A stretch of 21,701 bases of DNA from Chara braunii. Lineage: Eukaryota > Streptophyta > Charophyceae > Charales > Characeae. Below are positions 1 to 7,168 of the stretch, one piece after another. Location of the stretch: assembly GCA_003427395.1 (NCBI GenBank), contig BFEA01000007.1:2216417-2238117 (forward strand), read 5' to 3'. Numbering within the stretch: the first letter of the stretch is position 1; each line of letters starts with the position of its first letter. The notes beneath the pieces were generated by a model. It did no database searches. It was given only the letters and a program-made list of their open reading frames with translations, and had not been told where the DNA came from. The position numbers and the translations under genes were made by a program.

Positions 1-65
<65 letters not shown>
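1..65. repeat. (GA)n microsatellite
   Basis: This is an uninterrupted GA dinucleotide tract that begins at the window edge, so its full length is unknown. It runs into a purine-rich stretch that includes an 18-A run at 243-260. The Lys/Glu-rich reading frame over that stretch follows from base composition and I do not count it as a gene. Confidence 0.97.
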
Positions 66-66
<1 letters not shown>

Positions 67-1084
67 AATACAAGATTGGTTGTCACGTACCTGTGAAGAT
101 CGCAGTGCAGTCCAACGAAGAAGAAGAAGAAGGCCATAGCCGCGGAGCTCCACCACAGAGTAACGAATAGGGTGAAAGAGAGGACGCAGGGAGATCGAAC
201 AGAGAAGTTGAAGAGGAGGAAGAAGAAGGGAGAGACGAGAACAAAAAAAAAAAAAAAAAAGAGAGAAGACAGCCGGGGTGAAGAGAAAGGAGGCAAGGCA
301 GGTAAAAGGAAGGAGGAGGGTGGCGACAAAGGGGAAGCCGGCCGCCATAGCCGGACGGAGAGCTGACCAGCGGAGTTGATCGGGAGTTGACCGGGAGTTG
401 ACCGGGGGTTGACCGGGGGTTGACTGCAGCGTTGACCAAGCGTTGACCAAGGTGTTGACCAAGACTGTTGACCACAATTTTGACGAAGCTGGAGCCGGTA
501 TAATCTCGCCAAGCCTTCAGCCTATCCCCTCGCCCTATGGACGTGCACACACCCTGTGGTACTTGCTGAGTCAAGTATGTCTGTCTCTACTTTCTGCATC
601 GAGTCTCTTTTGTCCAGGTGATAGGACTCTGTGGATGAAGGATAGGGCCTTGTTGACCAAACCCACACGGGCTGAGTAAGGCTAAAAACTGTGTCTGACG
701 ACTTGACTGTCCCGGAGGACACAAACCCTCCCAAGGACCGGAACTGACCGGCGGGCTGCTCGGTGTCGCACTGTAGGCCCAAAATCCGAGCTGTGGGCTG
801 CACAACAGGCCGTCTAAGTTTGGAGAGGACCTGCTGATCGCGTCGTCCTGTCTGCGACGTTAAAGAATTTCTGAGGAGTTATGGGGGATCTCCTTAAATA
901 CCTGCTGATCAGCAACACGTCCTGTAGAGACAGCCCTAATTTAGGTCGAGGCTAGTGACCCTGGTTGACAGGATCCTATTCGGATTCTGTGGTCCATAGA
1001 TTGAGTCAGTAGGTCGTGTCATTCATGGGGGTAGAGTCTAAGTGGTGAGGAGTGGAACCATTGTCCGGTTGTGCACCTGACACC
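66..1084 (+). other. Non-coding leader or 5' LTR region of retroelement A
   Basis: About 1 kb lies between the GA tract and the gag start at 1085. It contains a purine-rich section (120-360), the TTGACC array (376-484) and a GC-balanced section with no convincing reading frame. By position it should hold the 5' LTR and/or the untranslated leader of element A. I looked for a direct-repeat partner downstream of the element (7570-8500) and saw no clear match by eye, so the LTR boundary cannot be placed. The overlapping minus-strand frames here are low-complexity Ser/Pro/Phe translations of the purine tract and are not genes. Confidence 0.5.
376..484 (+). promoter_or_regulatory. Array of about ten TTGAC(C) (W-box core) motifs
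   Basis: TTGAC or TTGACC occurs at 387, 398, 409, 420, 432, 443, 455, 468 and 480, with a variant TTGAT at 376. Spacing is 11-13 bp, about one helical turn, so the motifs face one side of the DNA. TTGAC[C/T] is the core of the plant W-box bound by WRKY transcription factors. The array lies upstream of a retrotransposon gag, where LTR enhancers are expected. The motif count is seen directly. The regulatory role is inference, and the array could simply be a degenerate 11-bp tandem repeat. Confidence 0.5.
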
Positions 1085-1876
1085 ATGGTTGGCACACGTG
1101 GTGGTAAGGGTACTGCCCCACAGTTAGAAGCTGAACAGGAATGGATCGCCGCCATCCTGAGAGAGAGAGAAGGGAGAAGAAGGAGAAGGAGCTCCTCAAA
1201 CAGGCGAAGCTGAAGGCGATAGCTGAGGAGCAGGCGAAGAAGAAGAAATTGGAGGAGGAGATGATGAGATTACACCAGGAGGAGGAAGAGAAAAAGAGGG
1301 CTGCCGAAGAAGAAGCAGCAGCAGAGGAGGAATTAGAAGAAGAACCACTCGAAAGGAGGCGTAGGGGAGAAAGAGGAGAAAGCAGTGGCACGGACGAAGA
1401 GTATGCGTGGGTGGAGAAGACGAAGAGGCAATGTTGTATGTGCCACAGGAGGAAAAAGAAGTCGTAGCCGGAGAGTTCAAAGCCATGGAAGATCCCCTGG
1501 ACCGCCAAACGCTGGAGGATGAAAAAAGATTGAAGTGGAAGTTGCGGTTGGCAAGGGAGAAGAAGAGGAGGGAAAAAACCAACCGGATGGCCAGAGCAGT
1601 GGAAAAGATACAAACGTGTAAGCAAGAAGTGGGAGCACAACAGGATATTCCGCCCAACGATAAGATCTTGAGTTATCTCGAGATTTTGGGACAGGCCTGG
1701 ACTGAGCAGTACCAGGCTAATAAGGGCCAAGAGGTGACCCTCCATGCCATCCGGACCGGGTTTAGAGAGTTTGCGTGCGATGTGGTGACCCACGTCGGGA
1801 CCGAAGTTAAGAGGTTAAGGGAAGGTGCAGAGAAGTTCTGTGCAAGCGCCATTGCAGGCGCCAAAGTAGTGGCCAC
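1085..1876 (+). pseudogene. gag: Gag N-terminal half of element A (frameshifted)
   Basis: The start is ATG at 1085 (MVGTRGGKGTAP), and this frame runs only to about 1145. Two extra bases in a GAGAGAGAG run then move the reading to another frame, where a highly charged Lys/Glu coiled-coil-like region continues (1141-1430). A small deletion near 1410 moves it again, to the frame with MLYVPQEEKE that runs to GAKVVAT at about 1876. The charged N-terminal helix region followed by a leucine-containing helical part fits a plant or algal gypsy Gag leader. I recognise the style of protein from charophyte retroelements, but that is memory, not a search. The frame then enters cox1-type DNA, where it reads nonsense. 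Confidence 0.7.
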
Positions 1877-2214
1877 AATATCAGTTTTTGGTTATTACCA
1901 CCATCATTATTACTTCTTCTAAGTTCTGCTTTAGTGGAAGTAGGTAATGGTACCGGGTGTACCCACCTTTAAGCGGTATAACCAGTCATTCTGGAGGAGC
2001 TGTGGATTTAGCTATTTTTAGTCTTCATTTATTCGGGTGTTTCCTCAATATTAGGTGCTATCAATTTCATTACGACTATTTTTAACATGCATGGCCCAAG
2101 AATGACCATGCATAGATTACCTCTATTTGTTTGGTCTGTGCTAATTACAACTTTTCTGCTTTTATTGTCACTTTCAGTATTAACAAGTGCTATTACTATG
2201 CTATTAACTGATAG
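1877..2214 (+). pseudogene. cox1: cox1 3'-region fragment (cytochrome c oxidase subunit I)
   Basis: The reading [20 protein letters not shown] is a hallmark stretch of mitochondrial COX1. It is followed by [10 protein letters not shown] and [10 protein letters not shown], then [14 protein letters not shown] and ITMLLTD. COX1 is the haem-copper core subunit of respiratory complex IV, and these are its middle transmembrane helices. Compared with the conserved protein, about 7 nt are missing around 1961 (in GTGW...PPLSG) and one T is gained around 2032, so the frame is broken twice. It ends abruptly at TD near 2212 and runs into nad1 with a 2-nt overlap. The family assignment is firm; the fragment is non-functional. 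Confidence 0.93.
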
Positions 2215-2283
2215 TTTAGTTGCTTGGGCAGTAATACCTTTGATTATGGTATGGTACTGTCAGATTTAAATGTAGGTATACTT
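2213..2283 (+). pseudogene. nad1: nad1 fragment (NADH dehydrogenase subunit 1)
   Basis: This short piece reads SLVAWAVIP and then, after a one-base deletion near 2240, [15 protein letters not shown]. That is the conserved loop/helix segment of mitochondrial NAD1, a membrane subunit of complex I. Only about 23 codons are present. The left end abuts cox1 at ACTGATAG. The right end shares TAC/CTTA bases with the following nad6 piece. Identification rests on the distinctive [20 protein letters not shown] signature. Confidence 0.85.
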
Positions 2284-2341
2284 AGGAGTTATTGCTGTTC
2301 TATTTTTATTTGTGGTTATGATGCTAAATATAAAGATAGCA
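2279..2341 (+). pseudogene. nad6: nad6 fragment (NADH dehydrogenase subunit 6)
   Basis: The frame from 2279 reads YLGVIAVLFLFVVMMLNIKI, the strongly conserved transmembrane segment of mitochondrial NAD6 (complex I). About 21 codons remain, with no frameshift inside. It is fused directly to the nad1 piece and ends near 2341, where a GC-rich hairpin-like sequence begins. The fusion cannot encode a normal protein. Confidence 0.85.
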
Positions 2342-3016
2342 AACGCTCTTGCGAGCGCGGCTCGCCAGCAGAGCAGAGTGGGCCTAAGTAGATTTGAACT
2401 ACTGACTTTACACTTAAAGGGTTATTGCTTATTTTACTTGTAGCCGATTAGGTTATACGGTACTCGCTTGTGGTATGACGCCGCTGCCACTTCGTGGCCT
2501 TGGACATGTAAGAGTCATACAAACCCAATTGTCTCGATATTCTCGTAGCAATATATTAAGAATTTAGGATCTACAAGAAGACCTATTAGATCCGTATATC
2601 TGCCCGAGAGTTTGCATTCATAAAAAATATTTGTGTTAATAATCAAATTATCCTTCGGCCTGGCTTTCAAGTTTCCAGTGGTGATCTAATTTGCTGGATT
2701 GATCGATGTTGAGGCTTTCTTTTACATATGTATTGTATGGTCGGTCTTGTGAAGTTCAAACTCTTAGACTTCCTTCCCTGCTGATTGTCCGCACCGACGC
2801 ATTCATTATTGGATACTCGGCGGAGGTTTCAAAGGAAAAAAAAAAAAAAGGGCGAAGCTTAGGGAAATTTGCATATACGTTTTCAAAGCTTCAGTCATTT
2901 GTGTGCAAATAAATGATGGTTTTTCTATGCATAGAACAAGAAAAGGTTGTGTTTTGGTTGATTTTATGACTATGAGACCCACACCTTGCAACTAAGATTC
3001 CATAAGGAGTAGATGC
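2342..3016. other. AT-rich organellar-type spacer
   Basis: I see no gene here apart from the tRNA remnant listed separately. The stretch is AT-rich with GC-rich palindromic islands: one at about 2344-2370 and a CCACTTCGTGG hairpin near 2490. A CCACGAAGTGG hairpin of related sequence recurs near 3063. Such small GC hairpins are common in mitochondrial intergenic DNA. A 13-A run lies at about 2836-2848. The short frames at 2706-2991 look like chance readings. Confidence 0.55.
2379..2418 (-). tRNA. tRNA 3'-half remnant (organellar type)
   Basis: On the minus strand the sequence AGTAGTTCAAATCTACT forms a perfect 5-bp T-stem around a TTCAAAT loop. It is followed by TAGGCCCA, which would be the 3' acceptor strand plus discriminator. 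Upstream, AAGTGT could be a remnant of the anticodon stem, but no matching 5' half or GGGCCTA acceptor strand follows. It is therefore a truncated tRNA, possibly isoleucine type. It may already have been broken in the source organelle. Confidence 0.45.
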
Positions 3017-3292
3017 TTGTGCCTTCGACTTTTCCCATTGTATGTTCGTCGATATTCGAAGGCCACGAAGTGGAAGAGCCTGGAGGAGCTGATAAGAAAC
3101 CCGAGAAAAGTCGGCCCATGGAAGCCTTTAGCTCGTCGAGTTATGAGCGTCTTTGAAAAGAAGGGCCGAAGGCTAAGCCTTACTTCGAGAAATCGTGCCA
3201 CTAGACTACGTATTTTATCGGCTAGTGCTCTAGGTCCGATTCAAGTCCGATTCAAGTCCGATCGTCTCCAATTTCCCCGTGAGCCCACGTAG
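3017..3292 (+). CDS. Unknown 91-codon ORF in organellar-type DNA
   Basis: An open frame from ATG 3017 encodes a basic protein (many Arg/Lys) with segments such as WKSLEELIRNPRKVGPWKPL. I do not recognise the family. Its C-terminal end runs through the TCAAGTCCGAT repeat and into the tRNA-Thr gene, so at least the last third is probably not coding. The basic composition might suggest a ribosomal-protein fragment or a mitochondrial spacer ORF. There is no supporting motif, and the frame may be chance. Confidence 0.2.
   Translation: MCLRLFPLYVRRYSKATKWKSLEELIRNPRKVGPWKPLARRVMSVFEKKGRRLSLTSRNRATRLRILSASALGPIQVRFKSDRLQFPREPT
3233..3265 (+). repeat. 11-bp repeat derived from a tRNA T-arm
   Basis: TCAAGTCCGAT occurs twice in tandem (3241-3251, 3252-3262) after a partial copy (3233-3240). 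The 15 bases at 3251-3265 are identical to 3336-3350, the T-loop and 3' T-stem of the tRNA-Thr gene just downstream. The tandem copies therefore look like slipped or recombined pieces of a tRNA 3' end. Confidence 0.8.
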
Positions 3293-3355
3293 CTCAAGTG
3301 GTAGAGCATTCCCTTGGTAAGGGAAAGGCCTCCGGTTCAAGTCCGATCGTAGGCT
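3283..3355 (+). tRNA. trnT: tRNA-Thr(GGU), organellar type, probably a pseudogene
   Basis: This is a 73-nt cloverleaf. The acceptor strand GCCCACG pairs with CGTAGGC (6 of 7). The D-stem GCTC pairs with GAGC. The anticodon stem TTCCC pairs with GGGAA around loop TTGGTAA, giving anticodon GGT (Thr). The variable loop is 5 nt. The T-stem TCCGG/CCGAT has three good pairs around TTCAAGT. Mismatches are C3286-A3351 in the acceptor, and C3332-A3346 and T3331-T3347 in the T-stem. No CCA is encoded. It sits at the extreme right end of the mitochondrial insertion. In the nucleus it is unlikely to work in translation, though its internal A/B-box-like sequences match pol III consensus. Confidence 0.85.
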
Positions 3356-3894
3356 GAAGCGCGTCCCCGCAAAGAGCCAGTCAAGCTAAAGTTCCCAAAC
3401 GCGTATGGCGGGTAAGCTGAAGAAAGTTTCGATAACTGGGAGGTTAGCGTCAATAGCTATGTTTATTTACAGCACGCTGCACCTGACGAGCAGGTCCTGG
3501 TAACCTTCCACGCTTTAAAAGATGACGCGGCCAGCTTCGCTAGGTCCCTAGCGCGCGCAACCAGTTGTGAGAACAACATGATTGCGTATTGTAAAGTCAC
3601 CTCGCTTCCCCATTTCTTCAAGCTCCTCCGAGAGCGATTCGCTGATATGAGGCGTGGTGTCAAGGCCTCATATAAACTCCAGACCATCCACTCACGATAG
3701 TGGAGGAGTGCGCGAGCACTCAAAACCGTTATGGACGACCTGGTAGTCATCCCAGACCACGGGGTCACTGAGGCCCTATCGGATGCCCAAGGGTCAAAAG
3801 GCAGCCGCTGATAGGGGTTGCAACTGCCCCTACTACAAGGCCATGTGGGGAAGCGAGCGCGCGCAAATAGGAAACTCCCACACCACATGAGCCT
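3356..3894 (+). pseudogene. gag: Gag capsid half of element A
   Basis: The frame at 3374 reads EPVKLKFPNAYGG, then a TAA at 3413, then FDNWEVSVNSYVYLQH, VTFHALKDDAASFARSLA, LPHFFKLLRERFADMRRG and SYKLQTIHSR before a TAG near 3700. This resembles the retrotransposon Gag (capsid) domain, which assembles the virus-like particle. The same frame continues to VMDDLVVIPDHG and ends in TGA/TAG near 3810. Beyond that no clean CCHC zinc knuckle is visible, though a Cys-containing stretch (near 3827) could be a ruined one. It joins directly onto the end of the mitochondrial insertion. Confidence 0.8.
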
Positions 3895-4358
3895 TTGGCA
3901 GAGGTTGCGAGCCAGTGCCCAATTAGCTGTCCTGATACCGCTTGCGTTAGTGTCTCTCTAGGCACTTCCCTCAAAGGCGTGGCAGAAGAGTTGAAGGAGA
4001 GGATGCCTGCCTGGGCCAAAATGAAGAAGGATAGCAAGGGACAACTAGTCTTAGTTGATTTAGAGGTTTTCAGAAGTAGCGTAGGAACCCTTATAGATTC
4101 AGGGGCTACTCGCAGTTATATTAGTCGTAGAGCGCTGAAGAAGCTAAGGCTAGGGTTGAAAGTCCATACATTGGAAAACCCCATAGTTATTGTCCTCGCA
4201 GACAACCGCACTATGCGTGTTGAGGACTACATAGATGGAGCCAAGCGTATTTCCGCCTAGAGAAGGATGAGAAGGTGGAGAGAGTTCTCCATTCCTTGAC
4301 TCTCCTCGTACAAGATGACCTTCCTTTTGACATAGTCCTAGACAAGGACTGGGGATAG
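3895..4358 (+). pseudogene. Aspartic protease region of element A
   Basis: The frame at 3895 holds LIDSGATRSYISRRALKKL, with the retropepsin catalytic motif D-S-G-A near 4096-4107, a pair of hydrophobic strands and ADNRTMRVEDYIDG. A small indel near 4245 moves the reading to another frame (YFRLEKDEKVERVLHSLTLL, then LPFDIVLDKDW), ending in TAG at 4356. The protease cleaves the Gag-Pol polyprotein in the particle. The second conserved motif, usually hydrophobic-hydrophobic-Gly (DIVLG), reads DIVLD here, so the flap-distal Gly is lost. Confidence 0.8.
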
Positions 4359-5300
4359 GCAGCAGGGGCCACACTCTATTTGAGAGAGCATGAGTGTAGG
4401 CCCCCTATCCCATCAGGCGAGGTCAAGACAGCCCGCCTGTTCCATGTGTCAGGAGTAGACAACTCCTTGGCACATTGCTGTCTCAGTGCTCCCGCGTTCG
4501 CGCGATGAGTTAAAAAGGAGCTGTTAGAGGAGCAGGTCTTCGTAGTTTATGTAAGGCCTGTTACTGAGCCTAAGGAGGAGAAACCCATAGATCCAGCTAT
4601 TGCCAAGCTGCTGGAAGAGTCCAAAGATTTAGCAGAGCCACCGACAAGAGTAGTGGCACGACCGATCCAGCACCGAATCGAGATAGAGCTTCGCAGTAGG
4701 CCTCCTAAGGGAGCAGTCTACAGAATGTCCCCAAGAGAGTTAGAGGAGTTTCGTAAGCAATTAGACGAGCTCCTAGAAAAGGGTTGGATTAGGCCCAGTT
4801 CATCTCCTTTTGGAGCACCGGTCTTCTTTGTCCCCGAAAAGGAAGGAGAGTTGCGGATGTGCATAGATTATAGGGGTCTAAACGCGATCACAGTAAAGAA
4901 CACTGAGCCACCTCCCAGGGTAGACGGTCTCCTAGATCGAGTGCACTGCTGCAGATATTTTTCGAAGATCGATCTGAAGTCTGGGTATCATCAAATAGAG
5001 GGTCCATCCTGATGACCAATACAAGACTGCGTTCCGAACTAGATATGGGCACTATGAGTTCGTAATGATGCCCTTTGGACGAACCAATTCGCCTGCCACG
5101 TTCCAGTGTTGTATGAATGATTTGTTTAGGTCATGGTTAAACAGATTTGTTGTAGTTTATCTAGATGATATATTAATATTTAGTAGGATCCTCCAAGAAC
5201 ATCAGGGTCATTTGAGGTAGGTCTTGGAGAAGCTTAGAGAGGCTAACTTCCAAATCAGGTCTTGGAGAAGCTGAGAGAGGCTAACTTCAAGATCAATGCA
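4359..5300 (+). pseudogene. Reverse transcriptase of element A
   Basis: This copies element RNA into DNA. The frame through 4653-5012 has IRPSSSPFGAPVFFVPEK, MCIDYRGLNAITVKN and YFSKIDLKSGYHQI, which includes the first catalytic Asp. One extra G near 5000 shifts the frame. After it come [20 protein letters not shown] and [12 protein letters not shown], with the YLDD catalytic motif at 5158-5169. A TAG at 5218 replaces an expected Gln codon, and a 38-bp tandem duplication follows at once. Stops at 4356 and 4506 interrupt the linker before RT. The three catalytic Asp residues are still encoded, although the frame is broken. Confidence 0.92.
5221..5296 (+). repeat. 38-bp tandem duplication inside RT of element A
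   Basis: The unit beginning GTCTTGGAGAAGCT at 5221 recurs at 5259 with a few differences (one base deleted, a few substitutions). The period is 38 bp, not a multiple of three, so it also shifts the reading frame. It lies in the segment encoding VLEKLREANF, after the YLDD motif. Confidence 0.9.
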
Positions 5301-6020
5301 AAGAAGTGCGAGTGGGCCAAGACACAAGTCTTGTACTTGGCCACATTTTAGACGGAGATAGCATTAAGCCTGAGGACAGCAAGATAGCGACAATTAGAGA
5401 TTGGTCGACGCCCCGCATGTTGACTAAGTTGCGGTCGTTCCTAAGCCTAGCTAACTACTATAGGAAGTTTGTGAGGATCGTCATATCCCCGCTCCTCTTC
5501 ATAGGTTGCTCAAGAAAGAGGCAATCTGGCAGTGGGATAAAGACTGTATGGTATAGGCGCCGTTAATAGAGTATCCAAAGTAGCAGGTCCGTCTTTGTCG
5601 TTTGTCGTCACCACGGACGCGAGTCAGTATGGTATAGGCGCCGTGTTACAGCAAGACGACGACAATGGCTACAGACCCGTACAGTTCATGTCAACGAGGA
5701 TGCCCTAAAAAAAAGTAGTTACCTCGACTTACGAGAGAGAAGTATACACTCTCAGGCAGGCCTTAGAGCACTGGAAGCATTACCTGCTTGGGAGGCACTT
5801 CAAGTGTATTCAGACCACGAGACTCTTAGGTGGCTGAAGACACAGGCCAAAATGCCACCTAAGTTGACTAGGTGGGCCGACCAGTATGACTTCGAGCTCA
5901 AACCGGTCAAGGGGAAGTACAATGTGGTTGTGGATGCTTTAAGTAGAAGATCAGACTACTTTGGAGCCATAGTCCACTATCTGGATATAGGGACAGACCT
6001 GCTAGAAAGTAAGACAAGCG
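5297..6020 (+). pseudogene. RT connection and RNase H of element A
   Basis: The segment reads ATIRDWSTP, LRSFLSLANYYRKFVR (connection domain), then after a scrambled patch (5540-5580) VTTDASQYGIGAVLQQDD, with the first RNase H Asp. It continues with TSTYEREVYTLRQALEHWKHY (catalytic Glu) and, in a further frame, SDHETLRWLKTQ and KYNVVVDALSRRSDY. RNase H degrades the RNA strand of the hybrid during reverse transcription. A TAA near 5706 and a frameshift near 5805 disable it. The D-E-D residues remain encoded across frames. Confidence 0.88.
5546..5644 (+). repeat. 18-bp templated copy within RNase H
   Basis: GTATGGTATAGGCGCCGT occurs at 5546-5563 and again at 5627-5644. The second copy is in its natural place (the YGIGAV codons of RNase H). 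The first interrupts the connection domain, replacing expected sequence between the KDC codons and the LIEYP codons. This looks like filler copied from nearby DNA. Confidence 0.75.
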
Positions 6021-7006
6021 TATGTGCAAGACCATATTTATGGTGACCTTCTCAAGAAAGTTAAGGAGGCCCCAGAGACCGAACCAGATTACCGCACTAT
6101 AGAGGGGTTGTTATTTGAGAAGACTAATCTAGTAGACCGTTTGTGCATTCCCAACAGTGAGGAAATCCGTAGTCTGATCCTAGGGGAATGCCATGATAGA
6201 GAGGGACACTTCGGTTGGCATGCATATACTTGGCCAGGGATGAAGAACGACTGCATAGAGTATGTTCGCAGTTGCAAAGTTTGCCAGAGGAACAAGACAA
6301 CGACGTGTGCCCCTCTAGGTCTTCTTCGACCCTTGCCCATTTCTGACCAACCTGGAGTTTCAGTCTCCATTGACTTCATGGACGCTGGTGTCAACAGTAG
6401 GCACGCCAAGAGCCAAGTCATGGTGATAGTTGATAGGTTTAGTAAATATGCAGTTTTTGTTCCGTTGCCTGCAGAGGCACACACTGATTTAGTAATTCAG
6501 AAGTTTTTTTGACCATTGGGTTAGTGATCACGGGATTCCGCTGTCCATAGTTAGCGATAGAGATACCCGGTTCACTACACAGAACTGGCAGGAACTGATG
6601 AAAGTTTATGGGTCAGAGTTGCTGATGTCATCTGGCCGTCATCCAGAGACGAACGGTCAGATTGAGCAGATGAACAAGATCCTGCAACGAGTGCTGCGCA
6701 TGTACATTAGACCAGATCAATTCAATTGGGACGAGATGTTGCCCAAGGTAGCCAGTGCGTATAACAACAGGGTGCACTTGTCCACTTGTCGCACTCCCAA
6801 CGAGTTACACAAGTCCTTTAGACCCCTCAGACCGTTTGTGGGACTTAACCGGGACCAGATTCACAGGCTACCGCCCGGTACCAAGGAGTTTGCGATACAA
6901 CACGAGAAAGAGCTAGCTACAGTCGTCGAGAACCTCAGGAAGGCCCAACATAGAATGATAGAGCAAGCCCACATCGCAGTTCCAAGTAGGCGACTTAGTC
7001 TAGGTC
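6021..7006 (+). pseudogene. Integrase of element A
   Basis: Integrase inserts the cDNA into the genome. The frame at 6024 has an H2C2 zinc-binding region: HDREGHFGW, then CKVCQRNK. The spacing is short because residues appear deleted between GHFGW and YTWPGM (near 6220). The catalytic core follows: SIDFMD (first Asp), then after an extra T in a T-run at 6503-6509 VSDRDTRF (second Asp) and HPETNGQIEQMN (Glu). The C-terminal part runs through SAYNNRVHLSTCRTPNELHK and RLPPGTKEFAIQHEKEL, then frameshifts near 6980. All three DDE residues are encoded, in two frames. Confidence 0.92.
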
Positions 7007-7168
7007 AAGTCCAAAGAGTTTTCTCCTGAGGGGAACATCTCACAGAAGTTACTGCCAGCATACAGGGGACCATGGCCAGTTCTAAGGAGAAAGTCCAAAG
7101 AGTTTTCTCCTGAGGAGAACATCTCGCAAAAGTTACTGCCAGCTTACAGGGGACCATGGCCAGTTCTA
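7007..7168 (+). repeat. 84-bp-period tandem duplication in integrase C-terminus
   Basis: Two copies, 7007-7084 and 7091-7168, each 78 bp and starting AAGTCCAAAGAGTTTTCTCC, are separated by 6 bp and differ at a handful of bases. The period is a multiple of three, so the duplication itself is in frame. The unit encodes the SPEENISQKLLPAYRGPW part of the integrase tail. Confidence 0.95.

Larger units (their letters stand above)
1877..3355 (+). other. Nuclear insertion of mitochondrial-type DNA (NUMT), mosaic
   Basis: Gag homology stops at about 1876 and resumes at about 3356 with EPVKLKFPNAYGG, so this 1.48 kb block was inserted into gag. It holds fragments of cox1, nad1 and nad6 in the same orientation, joined with 2-5 nt overlaps, then AT-rich spacer, small GC hairpins, a tRNA 3' half and a tRNA-Thr(GGU). 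The right junction falls exactly at the tRNA-Thr discriminator base. No obvious target-site duplication flanks the block. That fits filler capture during double-strand-break repair better than transposition. It is not known whether the fragments were already joined in the mitochondrion or were joined at integration. Confidence 0.85.

Noticed and set aside
83-574. 163-codon minus-strand frame over the purine-rich leader
   Set aside because: It is a Ser/Pro/Phe-rich translation of simple repeats and of the TTGACC array. No domain is visible, and the opposite strand leads into gag.
1038-1793. 251-codon minus-strand frame opposite gag
   Set aside because: It is antisense to the recognisable Gag coiled-coil region. 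Its Ser/Phe/Leu-rich composition is the complement of Glu/Lys codons.
2087-2269. Small hydrophobic protein of 60 residues
   Set aside because: It looks like a membrane peptide but is simply the cox1 and nad1 fragments read together after their frameshifts.
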